From Guyanagaster necrorhizus (lineage: Eukaryota > Basidiomycota > Agaricomycetes > Agaricales > Physalacriaceae): a DNA stretch of 64,000 bases. Where the stretch lies: NCBI RefSeq assembly GCF_019112545.1, contig NW_025064881.1, positions 1,090,591 to 1,154,590 of the forward strand. The letters run 5' to 3'. Of the stretch, positions 35,426 to 46,520 are shown piece by piece. The position numbers and the translations under genes were made by a program. The notes below the pieces were generated by a model that did no database searches, was not told the DNA's origin, and saw only the letters and a list, made by a program, of their open reading frames with translations. Each line of letters opens with the position of its first letter. Positions within the stretch are counted from its first letter, which is position 1.

Positions 35426-36031
35426 TTATGCATCCTCAAAATCGGGGCAGCGAACTCCGTGACTCTGCAAGAGCTGCCTTAACGTCAAGGCGCGGGTTTT
35501 CCAGATTTCCTTCTCGGTCGTCAGCCTTCTAACCGTCTCCTCCAGCTCATGCTGGTAGACCATCTTGCGCTTGCGGCTCCTCCTAGCCGCAAGGGTGTTC
35601 TGTCGCCTCTTGTACTCGACTTTTTCCTGGTCCGTGGCACCAGCTGCAGGCGGCTCCTCTGTCAATTCATCCTCCTCATCGGATGGGATCGACTGGGGCC
35701 TCCTCCTCATGAAGAAGGCAGGGATCTCTTTCCTGGAGGTGACGGAAGGGGTGACGTAGCGACGGGGTTGAGTAGGCGCGTCAAGTCCGAGGGTGCTCGA
35801 AGCAATAGGAGAGCGACGCTTCCTCGGAATAGTGCCGTACGCGCCATCCATGGACGATGGAGGGGAAGGAGGGTAGGAGGATGAAGAATTGGCCGGCATA
35901 GTAGAAGCAGAGTTGGTGTTGTTCATCTGCTGAACATGCTGGTATTCAACAGGATAAGTCGCGGCTGGTATATCGTAAGAGTATACGGAGTTGTTCATGT
36001 AGTCAGAGGAGCTGTTTCCGAAAGAAGACAT
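35426..36031 (-). CDS. bZIP transcription factor, Gcn4/Cpc1 type
   Basis: A single exon of 201 aa. The N-terminal half is Ser/Pro/Asn rich; residues 115-130 are acidic. The bZIP lies at the C-terminus: basic region EYKRRQNTLAARRSRKRK (the Asn and Arg of N-x7-R are present) followed by heptads through LEETVRRLTTEKEIWKTRALTLRQLL. This basic region is typical of fungal general amino-acid control factors, which bind TGASTCA and activate amino-acid biosynthesis genes under starvation. A TGAGTCA and a TGACGTCA lie 48 and 145 bp upstream of the ATG, which suggests self-regulation. The zipper is short and the gene lacks the clear uORF array of yeast GCN4. Confidence 0.88.
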   Translation of the reverse strand: MSSFGNSSSDYMNNSVYSYDIPAATYPVEYQHVQQMNNTNSASTMPANSSSSYPPSPPSSMDGAYGTIPRKRRSPIASSTLGLDAPTQPRRYVTPSVTSRKEIPAFFMRRRPQSIPSDEEDELTEEPPAAGATDQEKVEYKRRQNTLAARRSRKRKMVYQHELEETVRRLTTEKEIWKTRALTLRQLLQSHGVRCPDFEDA

Positions 36032-36078
36032 GTGATTGATCGGCTTGATCGAGGGAAACTGGATGGATGATTCGACTC

Positions 36079-36085
36079 TGAGTCA
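36079..36085 (-). promoter_or_regulatory. Gcn4-type site upstream of the bZIP gene
   Basis: TGAGTCA (TGACTCA on the minus strand) lies 48 bp before the start codon of the bZIP gene, just downstream of a TATTTAAG element near 36091-36098 on the same strand. TGASTCA is the classic Gcn4/AP-1 target. Confidence 0.6.
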
Positions 36086-36175
36086 CATTGCTTAAATACG
36101 ATGAGCATTTGCAGTGAATACCGACGCCGACGCACAGCCACGCCTCTCGAAAGCGGTGATTGGTACTGCCACGCC

Positions 36176-36183
36176 TGACGTCA
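36176..36183. promoter_or_regulatory. CRE-like palindrome TGACGTCA
   Basis: A perfect 8-bp palindrome 145 bp upstream of the bZIP gene, a site bound by ATF/CREB and also by Gcn4-like factors. A second copy is found at 37341-37348 in the same long intergenic region. Confidence 0.55.
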
Positions 36184-37957
36184 TTGATTCGCAGTGCCGA
36201 TCCAAGGGCCGAACAGTCGGCGTGAGCCAAAAGGCGATGGGGCGGAGTAAATGCGTAGCAAGCAACGGTGAGAAGCTGATACCGCGAAAAAGGAACAAAG
36301 AAGGTGATTGCCACCAGGGTCAAACACATACAGAATCTAATTGTAGACTGCGCCGACCGCTGACCCGCAATTATGCAGGCAGTGATGGACGTCCAAGGAG
36401 CGCTGTCTATACGTACCGATCAGCATGATAGCATTGCGCATTCGACAGGGCGTTTGTTGTCGAGTCTGAACGGTGGACAATGCCATCATAGGTTGACTAT
36501 CTCTTGCACTGTAAATACCATTGAAAATACCGCGTCATTATTCCCCGGCAGGACTAGGCATTTCCATCGGTTTGTTGAGTTACATAGAGTTGTGATGCAA
36601 ACATAAAGAGGGACCGAAAGTGCGTTCCGTCAGACACCCCAGAGAATCCTGACAGTCTCTAAGATTAGGACAAGTATTTTTGGCAAAAATACATACCGAA
36701 ACACATTGAGTGATTTACCCCTTGACATTATCTGTCGACAGCGGATGTGCACAGCATCGCCAATCACAAGTAAGCACCTTCGTTGGCCGCCGTGGACGAT
36801 GGCAGAACGCAGATGACTAGAGGCACCTGTCGAAAGGGAGCGTAGACTGTCGGGGTGCAAATTGACTTCCCCCTTGAGTGAGCTTGTCATGTGCCCGACT
36901 CGGCTCGGTGAAGACCAAAAGGCGGGGCGTAGTGTGTGGATTTAGCTCAATGTAGGTGACTCGTAGCCGAGACATTTCCGTGTTTTTGCAACGATAAGGT
37001 ATAAGCATACAATTGGTAGAGTCAGACCGCCTCTGTCCAGTGAAAGGTGAGTTGCCAGGATCCAGTATACGGCGGATGCGAGTTGGTTCCTTCGAACCCA
37101 TGGCCCCTGACGAAAACTCGGGTCAAAACTCTAACGGATCGTCCTCCATCCGCATAAAGATTTGCGTGTGCAGACACTTGCAGGCGTGTGTTTGGCCTGC
37201 ATCGCATTGAGGAAGCAGTGAGGCTCGGAGGAGAGAAGTGATGTCATAGAACGGAACGGACGCGGGTCCTCCTGTGCTCCGAGGTCTAGAAATAGCCATG
37301 TGCATTATTACTAATTATCGCCGGGAATATGAACGCCGGATGACGTCAAAGGCGATGCTCTTGGAGATGATGCACTGCAAAACTGGCTCGTTGCTGCAGA
37401 TCACCAATGATAATGTTAAAAGCTATGCAATCAACAAAGAACTGCATCACATACACATACCAGACTGCGCAATATTCAATCGGGCTGAAAACCGGAAAGC
37501 GTGGAATTGCATCATATAGGATGAGAGGAGGTTACAGCTTTTTCGTAGAGCATGGTGAATCATGCATCAGTAAGCCAAGTTCCAGGCCGTCTTTCCACCA
37601 TGGGCCGACTGTCTTATGGAGCTTCAAGTCCAGGGTAAGATTCCTAGTAATCGCAAGTCAGACATCGGATATTATGGTTGTACAGAGCTTACCGTTAAAC
37701 AAACATAAAGGAGGCAAAGTGGCTTCAGGATTGACGGAAAAAAAATAGTCTCTTCGAATATCAGCCTATGAATTCATGTCAAGGTGATAATAAAGAGATA
37801 AATTGAGCGGATACGGAATCGGAGGATGATGGCGGTCGAGAATGGACCCAGACCGGCCGGTTTTTCCCGATCTTAGCCTGCGACAAACAATGATCAACAC
37901 AGCGCCCACCTACCTTCTCTTATCACCTCACTCTGTAGTCGACTGCAGTGCCGTAAA
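36184..37957. other. Long intergenic region upstream of bZIP and COX6
   Basis: About 1.8 kb between divergent genes, with a second TGACGTCA at 37341. Short frames such as 36630-36890 (minus) and 37407-37748 (plus) carry no domain. A tRNA-like word near 36990 does not fold into a cloverleaf. Confidence 0.4.
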
Positions 37958-38426
37958 ATGCGCTCTCAAATCCTTCCTGTCCTTCGCCTTGCGTCCCGTC
38001 CGGCCCTCAAGGTCGCCGCCATCCCTCGCACCACTCCCGTCCGTTATGCCCATGCCCACCAGGAATCCTTCGAGGCATTCTCGGAACGCTACGTGACCTT
38101 CTTCCAGAACGCTGAGGACCTCTTCGAGCTCCAACGCGGTCTTAACAACTGTTTCGCCCACGATCTCGTCCCCAGCCCTGCTGTCATCGAGGCTGCTGTC
38201 AGGGCTGCAAGGAGGGTGAACGACTACTCGACTGCTGTGAGGATCTTTGAGGGTATCAGTGAGAAGGTTGAGAACAAGGCGCAATATCAGGCGTATTTGG
38301 ATGAACTCAAGCCGCTTAGGGAGGAACTTGGTACGTTGGAGCCTTTTTTTCACTTCTGCAGCGCGACTCATCACCGGCCTGGAAGGTATCATGACCAAGG
38401 ATGAGCTGTACCCGAAATCATCATAA
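37958..38426 (+). CDS. COX6: Cytochrome c oxidase subunit 6 (COX6/Va family)
   Basis: Two exons (37958-38330, 38386-38426) give 137 aa. Residues 1-30 are a basic mitochondrial presequence ending near VRYAHAH. The mature part has FEAFSERYVTFFQ, AEDLFELQRGLNNCFAHDLV, then AARRVNDYSTAVRIFEGI and LREELGIMTKDELYP, the conserved course of subunit Va/COX6. The family is a nuclear-encoded, matrix-facing subunit of complex IV, needed for assembly and allosteric control. The start is the ATG that gives the presequence. An antisense frame of 156 aa over the gene is a shadow. Confidence 0.95.
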
Positions 38427-39024
38427 ACAACAGCGGCCTTACTGCTAATCGGTGAGGTTGTGGTTAATCACTGCTTCTTTGGGGACGTGCTCATGAACTT
38501 TCTAGCTTACAGACAAAGTAATTGATATGGATAGCTTTACTTTGAAAATACTTTCTTTACACGCATGGCGGGTCGGCGAATGAGAGTCGTTTTTATTACC
38601 GTTTATTGCCTATGCTTAAGAACATAATCATGGCTGGTATGTATCAGACTTGCCATAGGGTCCCGTTCTGGTATGTTCCATACCATCATCGTACGAATCG
38701 CTCACCGTCGCTGTCTCTTTAAGGGTAACGGCTCGGTCCTATTCAAATGATCAACGTACCACATTTTCTTGATCAAGACGAGAAATGTTGGATTGAACAG
38801 GAATGTCATACGTCTACTGACCCAATGACCCGCTGTATCGGTATCGTTTCCATAGGCGATCTAAAGTGCTTGCAGCATGTGAAAGCATGTGGACATGCAT
38901 ACGCAGGTGCCTTAAAGCACTGCGGGGTAAAATGTTACTTATTATCAAACTATAATTATTACGACAGCGATTGCGTCCAGACAATAATCGTACACTTCTT
39001 GTTTAGCTTCGAACCCGGCCCCAC
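38427..39024. other. Convergent intergenic region
   Basis: 600 bp with a 102-aa plus frame (38747-39055) that has no domain. Expected to hold the 3' UTRs of the flanking genes. Confidence 0.4.
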
Positions 39025-39538
39025 TCACATATCAATGCCTTTACCTGCAGGCTGAGCGATCCTCCCGCCGGCGCCAAAGACCTTGTGCTCAGGCTGCACA
39101 TCCCTCGTGGGCCGATTAGCTTCAGCCTTGTAGTGCGCAAACTCCCTCATCTTCTTCTCGTTCTCGAGATAACCATGCTGCTTCTTGTCCTTCTTTGGCG
39201 GCAACTCCTCTTGATTGTGCGGATCATGTCTTTCCTCCCCTGCAGTGGGAGGCCCTGTGGGCCTCGGATAGTCCAAGACGGTGTCGTCGACAGCTCTGAT
39301 TGGTGCCGGCTCAGTAGTACTTCAAGTAGAAAGAGTTAGTCGACAACAAGGAGGGGATTGGAGGTACTGACGATGTATCGACGTGCGGTTTATGCCTTGC
39401 GGAGAGCGAGAGACGACGGCCTCCGACTTTCACTGCACAGCCGGAGAAGGTATGATATCATCATCGTACACTGGGACCCACAAATTAATGAACAACAGGC
39501 TTGCCTGCGGGCGGGTGCGGTATCGGGACCTCTGGCAT
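39025..39538 (-). CDS. Small hydrophilic conserved-looking protein
   Basis: Three exons (39538-39505, 39432-39372, 39319-39025) give 129 aa. The chain is MPEVPIPHPPA, then KVGGRRLSLSARHKP, a Pro-rich middle (LDYPRPTGPPTAGEE), a Lys-rich PPKKDKKQHG and a C-terminus AHYKAEANRPTRDVQPEHK followed by FGAGGRIAQPAGKGIDM. It is charged and Gly/Pro rich, without helices crossing a membrane, and probably disordered. I do not recognise the family. Intron 1 (39433-39504) needs a GC donor (GCAAGC): reading through it hits TAA, and no GT donor keeps frame. Confidence 0.65.
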
Positions 39539-40166
39539 GATTGTTGAAGTGGCTGGAGATGGGGGGAAAAAGGCGACTGTTATATAGCCAACGGTCCACG
39601 TGTCGAGTTCACGCCTGGAACTGAATGGATCATGGGTTGCAATGATGGAAATCGCAAGCCACCGGTCATCGTCATTGTCGGTTCCAGGCCATCAGCGTAG
39701 GACAGTGGTACGATAGTTATGAATGTTAGAAGAATTCCATGTGCCCTCGGGTAGGGAACTCACAATTACTGGGGATCATGATGATTGGCTGCGGCCTGAA
39801 GAAGGAAAATAAACACAAAGCAGATCTTGTTGACTACAATGAAGGCAATGCTGGCCAGAAGTATACTACGTTATTCGAAGTAGCTTGAGGCAATATCTTT
39901 CCCCTCGTCAAACTTGTACAAATTCTCACGACGATCGAATTTCCGGGGCCATCAAGGCTTGATCACGAACCACCACCATCTCCATTGCATATCCACTGCT
40001 CTTTCGTACTGATCTAATCTCCGCTAAAGACTGGAGCTCCAAATCCCATATGCCATCGGACGAGTATTGTACAAGTGAGTCATCCTAGTAGAACTCGGCT
40101 AAGAAAAATCTGAAGTAAGAAAGTTATTTCAGTGCAACGTCCCATGTAACCGCGCAGGTTCGTACG
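39539..40166. other. Divergent promoter region
   Basis: 630 bp between the hydrophilic-protein gene and the poly(A) polymerase gene. A 5' UTR intron (GTGAGT at about 40075 to TTTCAG at 40131) is plausible for the right-hand gene. Nothing else seen. Confidence 0.4.
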
Positions 40167-41613
40167 ATGTCCTCTTCAGCCTCAAATATGCCAGAACCTC
40201 TCTGCACACCATGGATGACTCTCCTTCAACCCACTGCCTTTCGTGATTTAGATCACAGGTGTGACTATCTTTTTCCGTTCTCCTTGACACTAACATCCAA
40301 CAGGCTCCACCAGGAAATCCTTGCGTACTCCGCCTATGCCGAACCAACCTTTGCAGAAGTCCATATACGCAAAAAAGTCTTTCGCTTCATTGATAATGGT
40401 GTTAAGAGCTCTATTCCTGGGAGTCGCGTCGGGATATTTGGGAGCGTCGTGACTGGGTTGACTATTCCTGTTCCGTATGTCCCCAAACCTCTTCGTTTCT
40501 TCTCTCGATTCCATTGACATCATACTAGGGACTTGGACTTGGCCATCATCACGGAAGACATGACGAAAACCGATGTCAAAAGACAGCTCTTCAGGCTTCG
40601 AGACCGATTCCGACGCGGGCGGCTCATTGACGGTGCGGAGGTGCGGTTTCACGCCAAGGTACCGATTGTGAGGTTCACTACGCGTCCGGAGTATGGTGTG
40701 TGTCTCTTCATCTCTCGCATGTACGTTCCTCTCAGAAGCTGACAGGCTCGATGAGTGTGGACATTGGTGTGAACAACACTGATGGCATGCACGTCGCGGA
40801 GATGATCAAGGACTATCGGGAGAAGATGCCTGAATTGAGGCCCTTGGTGCTTGTCATGAAGGGCCTACTTGCGCGATCTGGGTTCAACGATCCAGCCCGT
40901 GGCGGTTTGGGGAGCTATCCGTTGGTTTGTATGTGCATCAGCTTCTTGCAGGTGAGAGCCATTTGGTAGAGCCTGCACAGTGTCCTGATGAAGATAGGTT
41001 AACCCGCCGTTAGAGTCACTGGGGAAACTCCTTACTGGAATGCTTTATTACTACGGCGTTTCGTTTCCGTATGAGACGTCTTATATATCTGTGAGAGAAG
41101 GCCAGGTGTTGCTAAAGTCGACTGCGACGTGGTGCGAAACTGAGGATAAACTCGTCGTACAATGTTTGACAAATCCCAGTAAGACGACATCTCTTTAGCA
41201 TCAAGTAAAAAACTGACAGTGCCCGCTAGAAAGTAATATAGCCTCGTCAGTAGATGGCACTGCAAAGCTCCGTAAAATCTTCAAAGAGGCGTATGTGAAG
41301 CTTTCGGAAGTCACGATCGATGATCCGTTGGTGCTCGGTACGATTGTAGGTTATCCGCAGAGAGTGAGTACGTCGTCTTTTCGAAATTTCTCTTGTTCTC
41401 ACGTTCTGGCAATAGGTGCTTGATCATCGTGCGGCTATCAAGGCCTTGGTCGATGCTCGACCGCCTGCCATTCGGATGCCAGGGCTTCACCGCGATTCCT
41501 TGCCTCGCAGCAATGGAGGACGGACAAATGAGAGCCGAGGGAGTCAGGGAAGATCCGATTCTGCGAGTTCCAGCGGCCACCGGCGGCGGTACACCAAAAA
41601 CGTGAAGTCGTGA
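40167..41613 (+). CDS. Non-canonical poly(A) polymerase, Trf4/PAPD5 type
   Basis: At least six exons (first ones 40167-40258, 40304-40474, from 40529) chain in frame. The nucleotidyltransferase core is clear: FGSVVTGLTIPVPDLDLAII has the GS and the DxD metal ligands, and the third Asp is in SVDIGVNN. The central domain has LRPLVLVMKGLLARSGFND, GGLGSYPLVCMC, LESLGKLLTGMLYYYG and DPLVLGTIVGYPQR, the PAP-associated region. Trf4-like enzymes add short A tails in the nucleus as part of TRAMP-like surveillance complexes, feeding the exosome. The C-terminal 60 residues are basic and disordered. The N-terminus is short compared with yeast Trf4. Confidence 0.92.
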
Positions 41614-42467
41614 TTCCGTCTTGTGTACATTTATATTTTAGGCTGGATTTCTTGGACGGGTGTTATCCCAAAGTGTTGCTCTATATACCTCTTGTCCAAT
41701 TTTCTATAGAATTCTTTGCTCCTTCAAAAAGTACTACTCTTCAGCATAGCGATTTGGTGTGCTCAGTCATCATCCACAAGATCTCCCTTAGCTCGCAGGG
41801 CTTGATAGAAATCCTCAATCCGTTACAAGAGCTCCGGCATTTGACCATCTGTGAACCTACGGTACCGTTGTTTGAGGGCTTACTACCCTATTTCACAGCA
41901 GTTTGTGCAAAAGTTGTTCGGTGATGGTACTTTTCTTCTCCGAAGCTTGCATTGACCGATGTTCGCTTGCATAGGCAGTCGACGGTTGAACGTTGAATGG
42001 TCACTGATGGACAATGCTATCGAACGGCGTGCTATACACAACTTGGACTCTTGTGAAGTTTCTTCCATGAGAAGAAAGATAACGCTGCATTTTGAACTGG
42101 AGTTATCCAGCCATTGTTAAAATGTTTTCGGCAATAGCTGATTCTACCTTGTCGTCTTTTCGTGTCTAAGGCATCCATGTAGTGATAAGATTTTGTACAA
42201 TAGATTGATATACTATAGATCCGTCGTCCATCCGTATCCCAATATTTCAAGGCGTGCCAAAGGGACCGAGGGATTAAATAAGGAGTTTTTTCAAGGAACA
42301 AACGTGTACGACGTTGAAGAGTAGGAACTTGCGGGCTCCAGAAGAGCGATAGAGGCTGCTGGGATGTCGTGAAGTCGAGTATCTCTCAATCACTGTCAGA
42401 AGATTCTTCAACGCCTTTCCAATGCGCTTGAAGTGAAACCCGCTGCTGCCAAGTATCGCGATGCCCA
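41614..42467. other. Convergent intergenic region
   Basis: 850 bp. A 104-aa plus frame at 41610-41924 and minus frames near 42032-42301 lack domains. Mostly AT-rich 3' flank. Confidence 0.4.
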
Positions 42468-43075
42468 CTAAAATGAGTGTGAGGCATCGATATCCTCGGG
42501 GATATCCATGTCCAAGTCTTGTTCCTCTTCCTCTTCCTCGTCGCTCGACTCTTCATCCAGATCCTCCATACTGGCATCCAAATCTACTTCTTCCTCTTCC
42601 TCTTCTTCCTCTTCCTCCTCTTCGCCTTCCATTACAGAGGGAGGGCCACCAGAGATAGCAGAATCCCCCTCGTCGTCTTCCGGAGTAGCTTCATCTGCCT
42701 TTACATTTTTTCACTACGGCGACCAACAAGGGAGCAGCACTACTCTTACCTCTTGCTTCTCTTCTTGCTGCGTCTTGACGCGTCCGATGGGTACGACGGT
42801 CTTGAAACCACGGGTACGGATGTTATTATCCTGGATAAAGTGAGGTGATAGAGACGCGTGGCGGGGCAAAGCGTACGGACCATTTCCTCCAGCTCGTTTT
42901 CTTCTTCACTCAGCTCATCCAGCTCGCGTTGCAGGTCGCGGTATTCCTTCATTCGGCCGTACATGGGCTCGTAGCCGGCGTTTCGCAATGGCATAGGACG
43001 AGTAGGAGGCATTGGGGGAAGCAGGTGGGGGAACCGGGGCTCTCGCGGCAGCACCGTCGCTGTTGCTACTGACAT
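42468..43075 (-). CDS. Probable APC15, anaphase-promoting complex subunit
   Basis: Three exons starting at 43075. The N-terminal helix-forming part has YGRMKEYRDLQRELDELSEE. A 50-nt intron with donor GTCCGT and a TATCCAG acceptor leads into DNNIRTRGFKTVVPIGR, and the last exon encodes an acidic tail with runs of Glu and Asp ending DIDASHSF. The order of a short helix, xxVPIGx and a long acidic tail matches vertebrate APC15, which controls turnover of the mitotic checkpoint complex on the APC/C. The assignment rests on that pattern and length. Ser-rich and Leu-rich plus-strand frames at 42508-42848 are shadows of the acidic tail. Confidence 0.62.
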
Positions 43076-43258
43076 TATGGCCGACTGTCCTCGTTATCGT
43101 CGTCGCGTCGTCGTGGTTCCAGGAATAGTCGTGCCGGAGATGACATCAAGGCACCCAAGCAAGCGCCGATTCCCGGTGCGTTCTATTGTTCACCTGACAA
43201 TAAGCCTGGGTACGCTGATCCTACTCCTCTAACTTTTCTTTGTTCTTTACTCACCGTC

Positions 43259-45852
43259 ATGCCAGAGGATATTGCGAACCGTCTCAAGGAAGAGGGTGAT
43301 GCGCTAAATTCGATCAGGCTCTGGTCAAGTACACAGAGGCAATCGAAATTGACGGATCCAATGCCATCTTGTGGGCGAACAGAAGCGCTTGTCATCTGTC
43401 GATGAAATGATAGTGAGCAGTTTTTCCTCAGATTCAAGCTTCGTGTCTTAACGATATCACTATTAGCCTGGGCTCAGTTGGAGACAGCCGTAAAATGAGT
43501 TCAACGTTTTCGCTGAGTATATCCTAAAACAGTTGGGAGGCGGGAGCTTGTGTGGTGCAGTCGCATTGTAGTGCCCCCCTCAATATATCGGACTGTCTGG
43601 AGAGCTATGGCCACTTGACACGCCGTTGCTATGCTCAAGCTTCGCAAGGATACCCTGACCAGACTCCGACCTCAGCATAAGGAAGGAGCCTCTATGAGAG
43701 CCTAGTCCAAATGTTGACAGCCGATGCGTGATAATTTAGGAGACAGTCACTGTGGTTATAGTGCCACATATGGCATTCAATCCCATGTTTTTGCATGCAG
43801 ATACGGCTTTTCTTATCTGATATGTTCTTCGGTAGGCAACAGAACTCGACCCGACGTACTACAAAGCTTGGGCCAGACTTGCTATTGCGAAAAATGTAAG
43901 TAACATTTTTGTCCAGGATTGTTCTATGCGTTCGTCCTTGCTAGTAATCTATCAAAACAAAAGGATACCTTTAATTGAAGCCTTTCAAGGTCTCGTTTTT
44001 GCTATGAAGCCTCCACAGTGACGCGTTTGATTTAAACTGTCTCGCACTTTAAATTTTATTTCAAAATCTCGTTCTCGCGTCGTCGGTGATTCCAAGTTCG
44101 ATCCTGCTCACGAGTTCCACAGGCTTTGCAGGAGTACCTCCCCAGCGCCTTGGCGTGGCAGCGCGCTCTGGACACTCTGCCAACTGAGAATCTCACACCG
44201 ATGCAAGGACAGCAGCGTCAAGAGTACCAGAGCGACTCGAAGAAGCCACTGACCGCTTGCATCGAAAGGCCAGCAATGGCGATCGGTCGGCCAACTCACG
44301 TTATTATAGAGACGGAGAAGGAAAGCAGCCATGGGAAGTAGCAATAGAGATGATGCCGGCCTTAGAGGCGTCCGGAAATACTAGGAGCAGCGTGAGCTCT
44401 CCTTTCTCTTCTTCACTAATGTGTTCTGATGACTCCTAGGTTTGGATTCTGCATGAAGCGTATGAAGTGAGATTTTCGTCGTATTATGATGATCGCCCTC
44501 ACCCTGGTTCAAGGAATTCGCAGAGGGCGTGCGGATCATGAAAGGAGTGACGGTTGATGAGGGAGGAGTACTCAGAGGAGAAGAAAATGCATGGTTCTTT
44601 CCTCGTCGTGCATTCACGCCGATATTCACAACAATTGTAGGGCTTGCAGCACCTCTCGAACGGGCCCGTCAGGGAAGATCGCATCTTCCATCTGGAAAAA
44701 GAGTCGCTGTGGATCAGTGCTTACAACCGACTCGGTAAGATTTCTATGGTCTTCAATCCACTGTCTGACTGGCTCTCCTAGGCACACTTGAACGCGAAAG
44801 ACACAATCCACGGCTCGCTGCCGGGCCTGATTATGTGAAACGCGAGGCCCCCTCCCGACTGGCCGAAAAGGGATGGGAAGTTGTTCGTCCAGACGTCGAC
44901 CTAACTATCCGGTCAGTCTCCATCCTTGTTTTCGAACCTCGTCCGACTGTCGTCTCAAAAGTTCTGGATTCTTCGGGGTAAATTAGAAGGACTTGACAAC
45001 AGTGTCGTTTCGGAATGCGAGTACTACAGTCGATGTCTTGAGGTCCTCGAGTGGGGGCAGGATCTGTGGAAAGAAGTTCCGACATCTGTGCGCGGCGAGG
45101 TTTCTGAAGAGACGTTCATTCGGGGATTACGAAATTTGTATCTGGAGTCGATATTGGTGGTGAACCCGACTTTATCTCTGAGGTTGTCTAGACTCATATT
45201 TTCAGTCCTTCGGTCTTGATCGACGCGATACGATGCTCGTGGAGAAGCTGACGGCAGAGGCAGATATTCTGCTGAGGAGCCTAGAGGCGGACTCGGGCGC
45301 TCGGGATGATGTAGACCCGGGGTTCAAGTTGTCGTTTTACGATTATTGTCGCGGAAATGCCTACGCGTACGCGTTTCCAAATTACTGAAGAGTCATGTCT
45401 AACTATATTCTAGTTGCAAAGCCTTCGTCCACTCTGATCTTGCTAAACGCGGATTGTCCGTAGAGGAGAACAACCAGCTCGCGGGGGAGTACTACCTGTA
45501 GGCTGCAGAGGCATATCCTGTGGATGACGAGAAGTATTGTCGTGAGTGTCGGCTATCTACTGTTACTTTCTCGTCGCTGATTCCATTCTCGACAGGATAC
45601 CTCAATGCTGCCATGCAGCATCTTTGTCAACAGACGGGGTTGACAACTCGGAAGATGCTGGATATCATGGCCCGATTCCGGGTGTCAGTGAATGAGTCGA
45701 AGGGGACGTGGCATCAGCATCCATCAAGGATGAGGCTGGAGATGGACCGTTCGAGCGGGCTGATGATGCAGAGGGAAGATGAGCTGAGGAGAACGATTTC
45801 GTCGGGAACACTGTCGTTAGATATGGTACTGACTATAGGGATTCTGAGGTAA
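43259..45852 (+). pseudogene. Broken TPR protein gene
   Basis: The start MPEDIANRLKEEGDA is the opening of a TPR protein, but the frame then shifts near 43305 before FDQALVKYTEAIEIDGSNAI and LWANRSACHLSMK. Later pieces fit the same protein: ELDPTYYKAWARLAIAKN (about 43845-43897), SALAWQRALDTLPTENLTP (44140-44200), YYSRCLEVLEWGQDLWKEVP (45020-45080) and AAEAYPVDDEKYC (45500-45540). An in-frame TAG at 45499-45501 replaces an expected Gln codon before AAEA. Spacer regions are longer and more decayed than introns of neighbouring genes. From memory, intact members are large mushroom TPR proteins of unknown role. I consider this copy non-functional. Confidence 0.78.
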
Positions 45853-46520
45853 CTGAGCTAATGACGTGCGGTATATCCTGTTATGCGTATACATAGTAAT
45901 ATTAGATGCTTCCTGCCAGGCTCAAGTACTTACCAGTAAGAACCGACAAAGATACATGTACTCCGTCAAGAGGTAACCAAAATATGTACTGCGAATCCAT
46001 ATACGGCTCGCATCTAGGTGCTGACATTTGCCTTCCCAGCTTACGATCGTCTGCTCGTTGTGGCCGTAAGATGCCCTGGGACGTGTTATTAATGGCCAGA
46101 TGACGAAGTCGTGCGTGTTGAAGTAAACTGATCGGATCGATGCCAGGAGTCACTGGGAGTAGTTATCTGTAGGAAGGTTTCTGCTGCACGCGTAGTTGCC
46201 ACGAAGCATTGAATACACCACGCCTTTGCTGGATATTTAGTACTTGGAGAAATTTATTTATTTAAGCCAGACGGGAAGGAAAATGATATTGAAAAGTAGT
46301 ACGGCGGCTGAGTCTGATGTATGGTTCGGTGCAGCGTACTTATACGCTATTATGTAACATGACACTTGACCTAAGCGAGTCAAGTAGCCAAAAGCAATAG
46401 AAGTTGAGAAATGCCACACTAAAATGACATTCTAGCATGTGCAAGACTGGCGTCAAGTGATGGCTAATTTGGATACAAGGATACACGGAAACACGATTTC
46501 TGGGTATTGTTGTAACGACA
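45853..46520. other. Convergent intergenic region
   Basis: 670 bp with no supported frame. It separates the TPR relic from the secreted-protein gene ending at 46521. Confidence 0.4.

Noticed and set aside
36105..36115. Gcn4-style uORF before the bZIP gene
   Set aside because: The upstream ATG lies on the far side of the TATA-like element, so it is probably not in the transcript.
36985..37060. tRNA-like stretch (GGTATAAGC...GGTAGAGTC)
   Set aside because: No acceptor stem, and the D and T arms cannot be paired.
37928..38398. 156-aa minus frame
   Set aside because: Antisense shadow of COX6.
42508..42848. Ser-rich and Leu/Phe-rich plus-strand frames
   Set aside because: They are complements of the Glu/Asp codon runs in the acidic tail of the probable APC15.
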